Positions 29,779 through 39,497 of a DNA stretch of 64,000 nt are shown here, piece by piece (position 1 is the stretch's first letter; every line of letters starts with the position of its first letter). The DNA is taken from positions 1 to 64,000 of the forward strand of contig NZ_AUIJ01000008.1 of NCBI RefSeq assembly GCF_000423645.1. The letters are read 5' to 3'. A model generated the notes under the pieces. That model saw nothing but the letters and a program-made list of their open reading frames with translations. It was not told the origin of the DNA and did not search any database. Both the position numbers and the translations under genes were made by a program. The DNA is from Sediminimonas qiaohouensis DSM 21189. Its GTDB lineage: Bacteria > Pseudomonadota > Alphaproteobacteria > Rhodobacterales > Rhodobacteraceae.

Positions 29779-31146
29779 TTACCCGACGTGCGCGGCCCGC
29801 GCATCACGCATCGACGACAGCTCTTCCGCCACGAGAAAGGCAAGCTCCAGCGACTGACTGGCGTTGAGCCGCGGATCGCAGGCGGTGTGATACCGCGCCG
29901 AGAGGTCCTCGTCGCTGACGGCACGCACGCCGCCGGTGCATTCGGTCACATCCTGCCCCGTCATTTCGAAATGCACGCCGCCGGGAATGGTGCCCTCCGC
30001 GCGATGAACGGCAAAGAACTCCTGCACCTCGCGCAGCACGGCATCGAAGGGGCGCGTCTTGTACCCCGACGAGGACTTGATCGTGTTGCCATGCATCGGG
30101 TCGCAAACCCATACGACATTCGCGCCCTGCTCTTGCACGGTTCGGATCAGGCGCGGCAGATGTTCGGCCACGTTCCCGGCCCCGAACCGCGCGATCAGGG
30201 TCAGGCGCCCGGCCTCGTTGTCTGGGTTGAGCTTGGCCAGCAGCACCTTCAGATCCTCCGGCGTCATCGACGGCCCGCATTTCAGGCCAATCGGATTGAG
30301 AACGCCGCGCGCGTATTCCACGTGCGCGCCATCGGGCTGGCGCGTGCGGTCGCCGATCCAGATCATGTGCCCGGAGCCGGCAAGCCATTTGCCGGACGTG
30401 GAATCCAGACGCGTCAGCGCCTCTTCGTATTCCAGCAGAAGCGCCTCGTGGCTGGTGTAGAAATCGACCGTTTGCAAGGTATGCGCGCGGTCGCTGTCCA
30501 CGCCAGCAGCCTTCATGAAATCCAGCGTATCGCTGATCCGGCTGGCCATGTCGCGATACTTGGCGGCTTTCTCGCCTTCGGTAAATCCAAGCGTCCACTG
30601 GTGCACCTGGTGCACGTCGGCATAGCCACCCGTCGAGAACGCCCTGAGCAGGTTCAGCGTGGCCGCCGCCTGCGTGTAGGCCTGCAGCATCTTCGCCGGA
30701 TCGGGAATGCGGGCAGCCTCGGTGAAATCCAGCTCGTTGATGATATCGCCGCGGTAGCTGGGCAATTCCAAATCGCCTTGCATCTCGGTCGGGGCGCTTC
30801 GTGGTTTGGCGAACTGCCCGGCCATGCGCCCCACCTTGACCACCGGAACCTTGGCGCCATAGGTCAGCACCATCGCCATTTGCAGCATCACCTTGAACGT
30901 GTCGCGAATGGCATCGGCACTGAAGGCCGAGAAGCTTTCGGCGCAATCTCCGCCCTGCAAAAGGAACGCCTCGCCGCGCGCGGCCTGCCCGAGGGCGGAT
31001 TTCAGCTTGCGCGCCTCGCCCGCGAACACAAGCGGCGGATACTTGGACAACTGCGCCTCTACCGCGCCAAGAGCGGCGGCATCGGTATAGTCAGGCATCT
31101 GAACCCGGGGCTTGCTGCGCCAATCGGTCTTTTGCCATTCAGTCAT
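29779..31146 (-). CDS. Class II 3-deoxy-7-phosphoheptulonate synthase
   Basis: 455 residues, the plant/actinobacterial-type (AroA-II) DAHP synthase. It joins phosphoenolpyruvate and erythrose 4-phosphate in the first step of the shikimate pathway. Marks are [28 protein letters not shown] with the metal-binding Cys, [14 protein letters not shown] and [10 protein letters not shown] with the metal-ligand His. The start is ATG 31146. It is monocistronic and divergent from the GlxA-type regulator. Confidence 0.95.
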   Translation of the reverse strand: MTEWQKTDWRSKPRVQMPDYTDAAALGAVEAQLSKYPPLVFAGEARKLKSALGQAARGEAFLLQGGDCAESFSAFSADAIRDTFKVMLQMAMVLTYGAKVPVVKVGRMAGQFAKPRSAPTEMQGDLELPSYRGDIINELDFTEAARIPDPAKMLQAYTQAAATLNLLRAFSTGGYADVHQVHQWTLGFTEGEKAAKYRDMASRISDTLDFMKAAGVDSDRAHTLQTVDFYTSHEALLLEYEEALTRLDSTSGKWLAGSGHMIWIGDRTRQPDGAHVEYARGVLNPIGLKCGPSMTPEDLKVLLAKLNPDNEAGRLTLIARFGAGNVAEHLPRLIRTVQEQGANVVWVCDPMHGNTIKSSSGYKTRPFDAVLREVQEFFAVHRAEGTIPGGVHFEMTGQDVTECTGGVRAVSDEDLSARYHTACDPRLNASQSLELAFLVAEELSSMRDARAAHVG

Positions 31147-31317
31147 CTGTCTTCTCCGGGCTAACGTTTACGCACCGGCTTATACAAAACTGCCTCGTCA
31201 GAAGCCATACGCGATTTTCAACCTCTTGACCTTATTGCGGCGTTCGGTCCAACTGGATAATACAAGACGCTGTGCGTTATTGCCGCCCCCCTCCCGCTCC
31301 GAAAGGACAGCGCCGAC

Positions 31318-32316
31318 ATGACCTCACAACGCCAGGTGATCGAGGTTGAAAGCGACAAGCCGCGTCGCTTTGTCTTCGTATTGATGGAGCAGTTCACGCT
31401 GCTGTCGTTTTCTGCAGCGGTCGAAAGCCTGCGCATTGCCAACAGAATGGCCAACAAAACCCTTTATGAATGGGAGGTCGTCGGCGAAGGCGGCACCACG
31501 ATCGTGTGCTCGGCGAATATCGAGTTCAAGCTTGATGGCGATCTGCCAGAGCTTCGGCGCGACGACACCATGGTGCTGTGCAGTGGCATCGGCGTGCAGC
31601 AGGCTACGACGCGCAAGCTGTTGAACTGGATTCGCCGCGAGGCGCGCAAGGGCCTGATGGTGGGCGGGCTGTGCACCGCGGCCTACCCGATGGCATGCGC
31701 CGGAATTCTTGATGGCAAGCGCGCCACGATCCACTGGGAAAACCAGGACAGCTTTGCCGAGGAGTTCGACCAGGTATCATTGACCAAGTCGGTGTTCGTG
31801 ATCGACGGCAACCGCATGACCACGGCGGGCGGCACATCGTCGGTGGACCTGATGCTCAAGCTGATTGCCAATCACCACGGCGAGGAATTGGCGAACGCGG
31901 TGGCCGATCAGCTGATCTATTCCTCGATACGCACCGATCAGGACACGCAGCGCCTGAGCGTTCCGACACGCATCGGCGTGCGTCATCCAAAGCTCAGCCA
32001 GGTCATCCAGATGATGGAGGCCAATATCGAGGAACCGATCAGCCCCTCGATCCTGGCGCGCGAGGTGGGCATGTCCACGCGCCAGTTGGAGCGGCTGTTT
32101 CGCCGCTATCTGAACCGCAGCCCCAAGCGGTATTACATGGAACTGCGCCTATCCAAGGCGCGCAACCTGCTGATGCAGACGGATATGAGCGTGATCAACG
32201 TGGCGCTGGCATGTGGCTTTGCCTCGCCCTCGCATTTTTCCAAGTGCTACCGCGCGCATTACGACACCACCCCCTATCGCGAGCGCGGAAGCCACGCGAC
32301 GCGCCTGTCGATATGA
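31318..32316 (+). CDS. GlxA-family AraC-type regulator
   Basis: 332 residues. The N-terminal DJ-1/PfpI-like domain (~15-185) starts FVFVLMEQFTLLSFSAAVES and carries GGLCTAAYPMACAG at the nucleophile elbow, with Cys in the usual place. The C-terminal AraC helix-turn-helix pair (~225-325) includes ILAREVGMSTRQLERLFRRY and ALACGFASPSHFSKCYRAHY. Relatives control carnitine, glycine betaine or arginine use. The target is unknown; no catabolic operon adjoins it. Confidence 0.9.
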   Translation: MTSQRQVIEVESDKPRRFVFVLMEQFTLLSFSAAVESLRIANRMANKTLYEWEVVGEGGTTIVCSANIEFKLDGDLPELRRDDTMVLCSGIGVQQATTRKLLNWIRREARKGLMVGGLCTAAYPMACAGILDGKRATIHWENQDSFAEEFDQVSLTKSVFVIDGNRMTTAGGTSSVDLMLKLIANHHGEELANAVADQLIYSSIRTDQDTQRLSVPTRIGVRHPKLSQVIQMMEANIEEPISPSILAREVGMSTRQLERLFRRYLNRSPKRYYMELRLSKARNLLMQTDMSVINVALACGFASPSHFSKCYRAHYDTTPYRERGSHATRLSI

Positions 32317-32331
32317 TGCGCCGGGTCATCT

Positions 32332-33435
32332 TCACGGCTTTAGCCGGTAGATGGCCCCATGCCCTTCGCTGAGGATCCATAGCGCGCCATCGGGCCCTTC
32401 GTGCAAGGCGCGGATGCGCAGGGTCTCGGGCGCGTGCAAACGCGCCACCTCGCGCAGCGGCGCCCCGCGCAACTGCGCGATCATGTCGAACTTGAGCGAA
32501 CCGACGAAGAAATCCCCGCGCCACTCCGGCGCGCCCTGGCCCGAGTGAATGACCAAACCAGACGGCGCAATGGATGGGTCCCAGTAGAATTCGGGCTGCT
32601 CCATGCCTTCCTTGTGCGTGCCTTCCCCTATCCGCGCGCCTGAATAGTGACGGCCATAGGCGATCACCGGCCAGCCGTAATTCGCCCCTTTGCGGATCAG
32701 GTTCACCTCGTCGCCGCCACGCGCCCCGTGTTCGTGCACCCATAGCCTTCCCTGCGTATCGAACGCGGCGCCCTGCGGGTTGCGGTGCCCGTAGGACCAG
32801 ATCTCGGGCAAAGCCCCCTCTCGCCCGACAAACGGGTTGTCTGGCGGCACGGAGCCATCGCGGGCAAGCCGGATCACGGTCCCGTTATGCGTTCCCGGAT
32901 CCTGCGCGGAGGGGCGCGTGCCGCGCTCGCCAATCGTCAGAAACAGGTGCCCCTGCGGCCCCTCGACGACGCGCCCGCCAAAGTGCCGCCCGCCTTGGCC
33001 GACGGTCTTGGCCTCGAACAGAACGCGCAGTCCCTCCAGTTGCGCCCCGTCCCGCGAAAGCCGCCCTGCGGCCAATGCCGTGACGGCCCCGCCACCGGCG
33101 TGCGGCGCGGCGTAGCTGATGATAACCTCTCGTGTCTGGGCAAAATCGCGCGGCACCATGAGATCAAGCAAACCGCCCTGCCCGATCGCGGCAACCTGCG
33201 GGACGCCAGAAACCTGCCGCCGTGCGCCCCCATCCGCCGGCAGGTACCACAGCCGCCCGCCGCGCTCTGTCACCAGCATCGCGCCACCTGGCAGGAACCC
33301 GATCGACCAGGGCACATCGAACCCCTTGGCCATCAATTCGGGCTCGATCCGTTGGCGCGGCGCCGGGTCCTGCTGGGCGATTGCCGGTGCAACCCACCCC
33401 GCCAACATCGCTAAAATCATGGCTCTTCTATGCAT
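32332..33435 (-). CDS. PQQ-type soluble aldose sugar dehydrogenase
   Basis: A 367-residue periplasmic six-bladed beta-propeller of the glucose/sorbosone dehydrogenase family (YliI-like). It has a signal peptide (MHRRAMILAMLAGWVAPAIA), then FDVPWSIGFLPGGAMLVTER, GGRHFGGRVVEGPQGHLFLT and WSYGHRNPQGAAFD, with the active-site His and the PQQ-contact residues. ATG 33435 is chosen because GGGGGATC precedes it and the signal peptide then fits. It oxidises aldose sugars using PQQ; the natural substrate is not known. Confidence 0.88.
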   Translation of the reverse strand: MHRRAMILAMLAGWVAPAIAQQDPAPRQRIEPELMAKGFDVPWSIGFLPGGAMLVTERGGRLWYLPADGGARRQVSGVPQVAAIGQGGLLDLMVPRDFAQTREVIISYAAPHAGGGAVTALAAGRLSRDGAQLEGLRVLFEAKTVGQGGRHFGGRVVEGPQGHLFLTIGERGTRPSAQDPGTHNGTVIRLARDGSVPPDNPFVGREGALPEIWSYGHRNPQGAAFDTQGRLWVHEHGARGGDEVNLIRKGANYGWPVIAYGRHYSGARIGEGTHKEGMEQPEFYWDPSIAPSGLVIHSGQGAPEWRGDFFVGSLKFDMIAQLRGAPLREVARLHAPETLRIRALHEGPDGALWILSEGHGAIYRLKP

Positions 33436-33637
33436 TTCTCGATCCCCCAAGGCGTCGTGATTTCGAGGCACAGCTCAACACATAGGTCTGCAAGTGGCAA
33501 AATCGCGGTCAAGAGCAAGTCCGCCACGGGGAGTGCCACATTTTTCAGCACAAGCCGCCACACAGACACTTTTCTTTTGATCCGAGGCGCAATAGGGTCC
33601 GAGGCGGACTTATCGTTCCAATAAGGGAGATTGTTAA

Positions 33638-34825
33638 ATGAAAAAGATGATGATGATGGCAACCGCTGCAACGGCCCTGATGGCTGGCAGCGTGTCCGCC
33701 GAGGACGTCAAGATCGGTGTCATTCTGGGCTATACCGGCCCGATTGAATCGCTCACGCCGCACATGGCCGAAAGCGCCGAACTGGCGATGTCCGAGATCA
33801 ACGACAGCGGCGCTTTCATGGATGGCATGACACTGGTGCCCGAACGCGCGGATTCGACCTGTATCGACAGCTCAGCCGCGACCGCAGCGGCGGAACGGCT
33901 GATCACGTCCGAAGGCATCAAGGGGATCATGGGCGCGGACTGCTCCGGCGTAACCGGCGCGATCCTGTCCAATGTGGCCGTGTCGAACGGCATGGTGATG
34001 ATTTCCCCCTCGGCCACGTCGCCGGGCCTGACCACGGCAGAGGACAACGGCTTCTTCTTCCGCACGGCACCGTCGGATGCACGCCAGGGCCAGGTTCTGG
34101 CCGACATCCTCAAGTCGCGTGACATCAGCGAAGTCGCGGTAACCTACACCAACAACGACTACGGCAAGGGCCTGTCCGACAGCTTTGTCTCCAGCTTCGA
34201 AGAAGCCGGCGGCACCGTGACGCTGGCCGCCCCGCACGAGGACAACAAGGCGGATTACTCGGCCGAAGTTGGCGCGCTGGCCTCGGCCGGCGGAGATGTC
34301 CTGGTTGTGCTGGGCTATGCTGATTCGGGCGGCAAGGGCATGATCCGCGCCTCGCTCGACACCGGCGCGTTCGACACCTTCATGATGGGCGACGGCATGT
34401 ATGGCGATGCCCTCATGGACGAGGTCGGGGCAGAAATGCCCGGCTCGTTCGGGGCCGTTCCGTGGAGCTCGGGCCAAGGCGCCGAAGCCTTTGCCGAGAT
34501 CACCGACGCGGCCGGCATCAACGGCGGCAGCTCGTTCACCCGCGAAAGCTATGACGCGGCGGCGCTTATTGCGCTGGCGATGCAGTCGGCCGGAACGGTA
34601 GAGCCGGGCGAGTACAAAACCCACGTGATGGACGTGGCCAACGAGCCAGGCGAAAAGATCTATCCCGGCGAGTTGGGCAAGGCGCTGAAGATCCTGGCCG
34701 ACGGCGGTGAGGTGAACTACGAAGGCGCCACCAACGTGGAGCTGATCGGCCCCGGCGAAGCCGCTGGCACCTACCGCGAGTACGAGATCAAGGACGCGGA
34801 TTTCGAAACGGTGCAATTCCGCTGA
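33638..34825 (+). CDS. Branched-chain amino acid-type ABC substrate-binding protein
   Basis: A 395-residue periplasmic binding protein (LivJ/LivK family). The signal peptide covers residues 1-~20. The core includes VKIGVILGYTGPIESLTPHM, GADCSGVTGAILSNVAVSNG and VAVTYTNNDYGKGLSDSFVS, typical of type I ligand-binding folds. It heads the importer operon and is separated from livG by a perfect hairpin at 34847-34874. The ligand may be branched-chain amino acids, or another amino acid, amide or urea. Confidence 0.92.
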   Translation: MKKMMMMATAATALMAGSVSAEDVKIGVILGYTGPIESLTPHMAESAELAMSEINDSGAFMDGMTLVPERADSTCIDSSAATAAAERLITSEGIKGIMGADCSGVTGAILSNVAVSNGMVMISPSATSPGLTTAEDNGFFFRTAPSDARQGQVLADILKSRDISEVAVTYTNNDYGKGLSDSFVSSFEEAGGTVTLAAPHEDNKADYSAEVGALASAGGDVLVVLGYADSGGKGMIRASLDTGAFDTFMMGDGMYGDALMDEVGAEMPGSFGAVPWSSGQGAEAFAEITDAAGINGGSSFTRESYDAAALIALAMQSAGTVEPGEYKTHVMDVANEPGEKIYPGELGKALKILADGGEVNYEGATNVELIGPGEAAGTYREYEIKDADFETVQFR

Positions 34826-34846
34826 GTCGAAACAGCCAAGAATCGC

Positions 34847-34874
34847 AAACAGCCCGGACCTCTCCGGGCTGTTT
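34847..34874 (+). terminator. Hairpin after the binding-protein gene
   Basis: A perfect 12-base inverted repeat, AAACAGCCCGGA and its complement, with a 4-base loop and ending in TTT. It lies between the binding-protein gene and livG. It probably lets some transcripts stop or be stabilised here, giving more binding protein than membrane parts. Confidence 0.75.
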
Positions 34875-34919
34875 CAATATCAAGACAGGCGCAGACAATG
34901 CGCGGTTGGGGGAACACCC

Positions 34920-35702
34920 ATGATCAAGGTCGAAGACCTGCACAAGCATTTCGGAGGGTTTCACGCGGTCGACGGTGCCTCTCTGGAGATCGCCGAGGGC
35001 ACGATCACCGGACTGATTGGACCGAACGGCGCGGGAAAAACCACTCTTTTCAATGTAATAGCCGGCGTTCTGTCGCCCACGTCGGGCAAGGTGACAATGG
35101 CGGGCGAGGACATCACCGGCCTGCCGCCGCATAACCTGTTTCACAAGGGCCTGCTGCGCACCTTTCAGATCGCGCATGAGTTTACCTCGATGACGGTGCG
35201 CGAGAACCTGATGATGGTCCCCGGCGACCAATCGGGCGAGCGGATCTGGAACACCTGGTTCGGGCGCCGCCGTATCGCCGATCAGGAACGCGCCCTCAGG
35301 GCCAAGGCCGACGAAGTGCTGGAATTCCTGACCATCGATCACCTGCGCGACGAGAAGGCCGGCAACCTGTCCGGCGGGCAGAAAAAGCTGCTGGAGCTGG
35401 GGCGCACCATGATGGTGGACGCGCGTATCGTGTTCCTCGACGAGGTCGGCGCAGGCGTGAACCGCACCCTGCTCAACACCATCGGGGACGCGATCGTGCA
35501 GCTCAACCGCGAACGCGGCTACACCTTCGTGGTGATCGAGCACGACATGGATTTCATCGAACGCCTGTGCGATCCGGTCATCTGCATGGCCGAGGGCAAG
35601 GTTCTGGCCGAAGGCACGCTGGCCGAGATCAAGGCCAATGAACAGGTGATCGAGGCGTACCTGGGCACCGGCCTGAAGAACAAGGAAAAGGTGGACGCAT
35701 GA
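34920..35702 (+). CDS. livG: ABC transporter ATP-binding protein LivG
   Basis: A 260-residue ATPase. Walker A is GPNGAGKTTLFNVIAG, the signature is LSGGQKKLLELGRTMM, and the C-terminal LivG extension is AEIKANEQVIEAYLGTG. The Walker B region reads IVFLDEVGAGVNRTLLNTI, with Val after the catalytic Glu instead of the usual Pro. It is followed by a 127-base gap that carries a repeat-like hairpin sequence before livF. Confidence 0.93.
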   Translation: MIKVEDLHKHFGGFHAVDGASLEIAEGTITGLIGPNGAGKTTLFNVIAGVLSPTSGKVTMAGEDITGLPPHNLFHKGLLRTFQIAHEFTSMTVRENLMMVPGDQSGERIWNTWFGRRRIADQERALRAKADEVLEFLTIDHLRDEKAGNLSGGQKKLLELGRTMMVDARIVFLDEVGAGVNRTLLNTIGDAIVQLNRERGYTFVVIEHDMDFIERLCDPVICMAEGKVLAEGTLAEIKANEQVIEAYLGTGLKNKEKVDA

Positions 35703-35829
35703 CAGGACCGGCCCATTGCACCCCGCAGCGCGACCGCACGCCAGCCTCGTCGCTGCCAGGGGGCGCTGCCCCCGTCGCCCTTCGGGCGACCCCCCCGGAG
35801 TATTTCAAGCAAGATGAAGAGGGACGCAG
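35703..35829. repeat. REP-like sequence between livG and livF
   Basis: A gap inside the operon. It carries back-to-back hairpins (GGGGGCGCTGCCCCC, then GTCGCCCTTCGGGCGAC) followed by CCCCCGGAGTATTTCAAG. The latter resembles an intergenic repeat that recurs in Rhodobacteraceae genomes (recalled, not checked). It may affect mRNA stability within the operon. Confidence 0.5.
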
Positions 35830-36654
35830 ATGAGCGACAATCCCTATCAGGACGACCGGGGGAACAAGGATCTGACGATCACCCGCCCCGAAGGCACCAG
35901 CCAGCTTGGCGCGCATCCCGGCACCGGCCACCCGATGGAAACGTCCCAGGCGTTCCTGATCGGTGACAGCATGACAGGAGGCTACGGCAAAGGGCCCGAT
36001 ATCCTGCACGCGTGCACCATCGCGGTGAACCGCGGCGAAATCGCGGTTATCGTCGGCCCCAACGGGGCGGGCAAATCCACCGCGATGAAGGCCGTTTTCG
36101 GCATGCTGGACCTGCGGGAGGGATCGGTGCGGCTGGACGGTGAGGACATCACCGACCTGTCTCCGCAGGACCGGGTGGCAAAGGGCATGGGCTTTGTTCC
36201 GCAGAACTCTAACATCTTCACCTCGATGACGGTCGAGGAGAACCTCGAGATGGGGGCGTTTATCCGGCGCGACGATATCCGCCCGACAATGGAGCAGGTG
36301 TATGACCTGTTTCCCATCCTGCGCGACAAGCGGCGCCAGGCGGCGGGCGAGCTGTCGGGCGGGCAGCGCCAACAGGTTGCCGTGGGCCGGGCCTTGATGA
36401 CGCAGCCCAAGGTGCTGATGCTGGACGAGCCGACGGCGGGCGTCAGCCCCATCGTCATGGACGAGCTGTTCGACCGGATCATCGAGGTGGCCCGCACCGG
36501 CATCCCGATCCTGATGGTCGAGCAGAACGCACGCCAGGCGCTGGAGATCGCCGACAAGGGTTATGTCATGGTGCAGGGGCGCAATGCCTACACGGGCACG
36601 GGCAAAGAGCTGTTGGCCGATCCCGAAGTGCGCAAATCGTTCCTGGGGGGCTGA
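35830..36654 (+). CDS. livF: ABC transporter ATP-binding protein LivF
   Basis: A 274-residue ATPase. The Walker A motif is GPNGAGKSTAMKAVFG, the signature LSGGQRQQVAVGRALM and Walker B VLMLDEPTAGVSPIVM. It has a hydrophilic N-terminal extension of ~45 residues (MSDNPYQDDRGNKDLTITRP) before the usual LivF start, which is not typical of the family. It pairs with LivG on the inner face of the LivHM permease. Confidence 0.93.
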   Translation: MSDNPYQDDRGNKDLTITRPEGTSQLGAHPGTGHPMETSQAFLIGDSMTGGYGKGPDILHACTIAVNRGEIAVIVGPNGAGKSTAMKAVFGMLDLREGSVRLDGEDITDLSPQDRVAKGMGFVPQNSNIFTSMTVEENLEMGAFIRRDDIRPTMEQVYDLFPILRDKRRQAAGELSGGQRQQVAVGRALMTQPKVLMLDEPTAGVSPIVMDELFDRIIEVARTGIPILMVEQNARQALEIADKGYVMVQGRNAYTGTGKELLADPEVRKSFLGG

Positions 36655-36657
36655 GGT

Positions 36658-37668
36658 ATGGAATTTTTCAACGCAATCGTGGCGCTGTCCAACTTCGTCG
36701 TCATTCCCGCCCTTGCCTATGGCAGTCAGCTTGCGCTCGGGGCGCTTGGGGTGACGCTGATTTACGGGATCTTGCGCTTTTCCAACTTTGCCCATGGAGA
36801 CACGATGGCCTTTGGCACCATGGTCACGATCCTGATGACGTGGTGGTTCCAATCTATCGGCATCGGGCTTGGCCCACTGCCCACGGCGCTGCTGGCGATG
36901 CCGTTCGGCATCGTGGGCTGCGCGGCGATGGTGCTACTGACCGACCGGACGGTGTACCGGTTCTACCGCGCGCAAAAGGTCAAGCCGGTGATCCTGGTGA
37001 TCGTGTCGATGGGCGTCATGTTCGTGATGAACGGGCTGGTGCGTTTCATCATCGGGCCCGGCGATCAGCGGTTTGCCGATGGCGAGCGGTTTGTCATCAC
37101 CGCGCGCGACTTCAAGACGATGACCGGGCTGGACGAGGGCATGGCGATCAAGTCGACGCAGGGGATTACCGTGGTGACGGCCGTCATCGTGGTGGGGCTT
37201 TTGTTCTGGTTCCTGACCTACACGCGCACGGGCAAATCCATGCGCGCCTATTCCGACAACGAGGATCTGGCGCTTCTGTCCGGCATCAATCCAGAGCGCG
37301 TTGTGCTGGTGACATGGCTGATCGTGGCGGCGCTGGCGACGGTGGCGGGCACGCTTTACGGGCTGGACAAGTCGTTCAAGCCGTTCACCTATTTCCAGCT
37401 TCTGCTGCCGATCTTTGCCAGCGCCATCGTCGGTGGCCTCGGCAGCCCGTTAGGTGCCATCGCGGGCGGCTTCGTCATCGCCTTTTCCGAGGTGACGATC
37501 ACCTATGCGTGGAAAAAGGTGCTGGTCTACCTGCTACCAGAAAGCCTTGAGCCATCGGGCCTGGTACAGCTGTTGTCGACCGATTACAAATTCGCGGTCA
37601 GTTTCGTCATTCTCCTGATCGTTCTGTTGTTCCGCCCCACGGGCCTGTTCAGGGGGAAATCGGTATGA
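36658..37668 (+). CDS. livH: ABC transporter permease LivH
   Basis: A 336-residue inner-membrane permease of the LivH/LivM family with about eight hydrophobic spans. Marks are LGVTLIYGILRFSNFAHGDT and the coupling region MRAYSDNEDLALLSGINPER. It is larger than Escherichia coli LivH, mainly in the loop around residues 120-165. It starts 3 bases after livF and overlaps livM by 4 bases. Confidence 0.93.
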   Translation: MEFFNAIVALSNFVVIPALAYGSQLALGALGVTLIYGILRFSNFAHGDTMAFGTMVTILMTWWFQSIGIGLGPLPTALLAMPFGIVGCAAMVLLTDRTVYRFYRAQKVKPVILVIVSMGVMFVMNGLVRFIIGPGDQRFADGERFVITARDFKTMTGLDEGMAIKSTQGITVVTAVIVVGLLFWFLTYTRTGKSMRAYSDNEDLALLSGINPERVVLVTWLIVAALATVAGTLYGLDKSFKPFTYFQLLLPIFASAIVGGLGSPLGAIAGGFVIAFSEVTITYAWKKVLVYLLPESLEPSGLVQLLSTDYKFAVSFVILLIVLLFRPTGLFRGKSV

Positions 37669-38969
37669 ACCCAGTCATGAAAAACACCGCTCTGTTCATC
37701 GCCATGGCCGTGTTGTTACTGCTGACGGGGATCGTGCAAAGCTGGAATTCGGCGCTGCTGATCCTCAACATGGGTCTTATCAGTGCGATCATGGCGCTTG
37801 GCGTGAACCTGCAATGGGGTTTTGCGGGGCTGTTCAACGTGGGCGTGATGGGGTTTGTCGCGCTTGGCGGGCTGGCCTCGGTCCTGATAACGATGCCCCC
37901 GGTTCCAGAGGCCTGGGCCGCAGGCGGGCCCGGTGTTTTGCTGGGGTTGCTGCTGGGTGCGGCAAGCATCGGCATTGCGATCTGGGCCTACCCGCGTCTG
38001 CCCAAAGGGCGTGTGCGCGTTCTGGGCATGGGCGCCATCCTGGTGATCGGTTTCATCGTCTATCGCGCCGTGTTCGACCCGGCGGTCGCGGCGATCGAGG
38101 CCGTCAATCCGGCGACCTCGGGCTATCTTGGCGGGCTGGGGTTGCCTGTTGTGCTGGCCTGGCCGGTGGGCGGTGTGCTGGCGGCGGGGGCGGCTTGGAT
38201 CATCGGCAAATCGGCGTTGGGGTTGCGGAGCGACTACTTGGCGATTGCAACGCTGGGGATTGCCGAGATCATCATCGCCATATTGAAGAACGAGGACTGG
38301 TTGTCGCGCGGGGTGAAGAACGTGATCGGCCTGCCGCGCCCGGTGCCCAACGAGATCGATCTGCAGAACGATCCCGGCTTCGTGTCAACGGCGGAGGGGC
38401 TGGGACTGGACCCGGTCACGGCGTCATCGCTCTATGTCAAGTTCGGCTACGCGGTGCTGTTCACCATCGTTCTGCTGATCCTGCTATGGCTGGCACAGAA
38501 GGCTTTGCACAGCCCCTGGGGCCGCATGATGCGCGCCATTCGCGACAACGAGACCGCCGCCGAAGCCATGGGCAAGGACGTAAAAGGCCGGCATTTACAA
38601 GTGTTTATCCTTGGGTCTGCCGTGTGCGGCATTGCCGGTGCAATGATGACCACGCTGGACGGCCAGCTAACGCCGGGCACCTATCAGCCGCTCAGGTTCA
38701 CCTTCCTGATCTGGGTAATGGTGATCGTCGGGGGCTCTGGCAACAACCTCGGCGCGGTGCTTGGCGGGTTCCTGATCTGGTTCCTGTGGGTACAGGTCGA
38801 GCCGATCAGCGGCTTCGTGATGGACGTGATCACCGCCGGTATGGCCGAGGATAGCGCGGTGCGGGCGCACCTGCTGGACAGCACGGCGCACATGCGGTTG
38901 CTGACCATGGGCGTGATCATGCTGCTGGTGCTCAGGTTCAGTCCACGCGGCCTGATCCCCGAGAAGTAG
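37665..38969 (+). CDS. livM: ABC transporter permease LivM
   Basis: A 434-residue membrane permease that partners LivH. The conserved parts are LGVNLQWGFAGLFNVGVMGF, SDYLAIATLGIAEII and the coupling helix MMRAIRDNETAAEAMGKDVK. An additional hydrophobic region (~85-170) separates the first family motif from the core, which makes it longer than usual. It is the last gene of the importer operon; the repeat-rich gap follows. Confidence 0.92.
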   Translation: MNPVMKNTALFIAMAVLLLLTGIVQSWNSALLILNMGLISAIMALGVNLQWGFAGLFNVGVMGFVALGGLASVLITMPPVPEAWAAGGPGVLLGLLLGAASIGIAIWAYPRLPKGRVRVLGMGAILVIGFIVYRAVFDPAVAAIEAVNPATSGYLGGLGLPVVLAWPVGGVLAAGAAWIIGKSALGLRSDYLAIATLGIAEIIIAILKNEDWLSRGVKNVIGLPRPVPNEIDLQNDPGFVSTAEGLGLDPVTASSLYVKFGYAVLFTIVLLILLWLAQKALHSPWGRMMRAIRDNETAAEAMGKDVKGRHLQVFILGSAVCGIAGAMMTTLDGQLTPGTYQPLRFTFLIWVMVIVGGSGNNLGAVLGGFLIWFLWVQVEPISGFVMDVITAGMAEDSAVRAHLLDSTAHMRLLTMGVIMLLVLRFSPRGLIPEK

Positions 38970-39102
38970 GCCGCGGCGCGAATCGGACATAGCGTACGTT
39001 TCACAGCGTGGGGCGTCCGATACGTACGGATGCCGCGAAAGACGCGGGTTAACCGGGCGCGCGGTGGGGGAATGGCCCCCGCCGCGCGTCTGTTTCCATT
39101 CC

Positions 39103-39358
39103 GGGCGAGCGCCTGCCCGCGGGGTGGCGCGGCAACGACCGAGCTGGTCACTTTATCCCGGCCACATACTTACACCATATCAATGGCAGTGCCCGGCCTC
39201 CAAAGCGCCAGCCCGTCACGCCAGAGGCGTGCCGACTCTACCAATGGCGCACCTTCGGTGCTCTACCAATGGCGCACCTTCGGTGCGACGGAACGGGTCA
39301 TTCTGAAAGCATGCCTCTGGCATGGCCGCTCGCCCTACGCCCTGCGGGCGCTATTCGG
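39103..39358. repeat. Palindromic repeat element, copy 1 (with inner insertion)
   Basis: It starts GGGCGAGCGCCTGCCCG and ends CGCTCGCCC...GGGCGCTATTCGG, and shares most of its length with the element at 62030-62187. Shared inner landmarks are CGACCGAGCT, CACTTTATCCC, CAATGGCAG and AAAGCGCCAGCCCG. Unlike copy 2, it holds about 100 extra bases between AGCGCCAGCCCG and the closing arm. That insert is bounded by GCCAGAGGC and GCCTCTGGC and contains a 25-base tandem repeat. Confidence 0.8.
39236..39285. repeat. 25-base tandem repeat, two copies
   Basis: Two exact adjacent copies of a unit starting CTCTACCAATGGCGCACC. Each unit ends in a small hairpin, CACC-TTCG-GTG, with a UUCG-type tetraloop when transcribed. 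It lies within the inner insertion of repeat copy 1. Two units are too few for a CRISPR array. Confidence 0.85.
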
Positions 39359-39497
39359 ACGGGACGCGCAGCGTTGGCGGGCGCGAAATCCGCATTGCGG
39401 GCGGCTGGGTATCGTGGACGCTATCGGCCTTGAGCGGCCCCCACTCACGCTTGAAGATGCTGCAGCGTGTAGCGTTACGTAATGCATAGCACCCCCT

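Noticed and set aside
39236-39285. A CRISPR-like repeat
   Set aside because: Only two units, directly adjacent with no spacer, and no cas genes.
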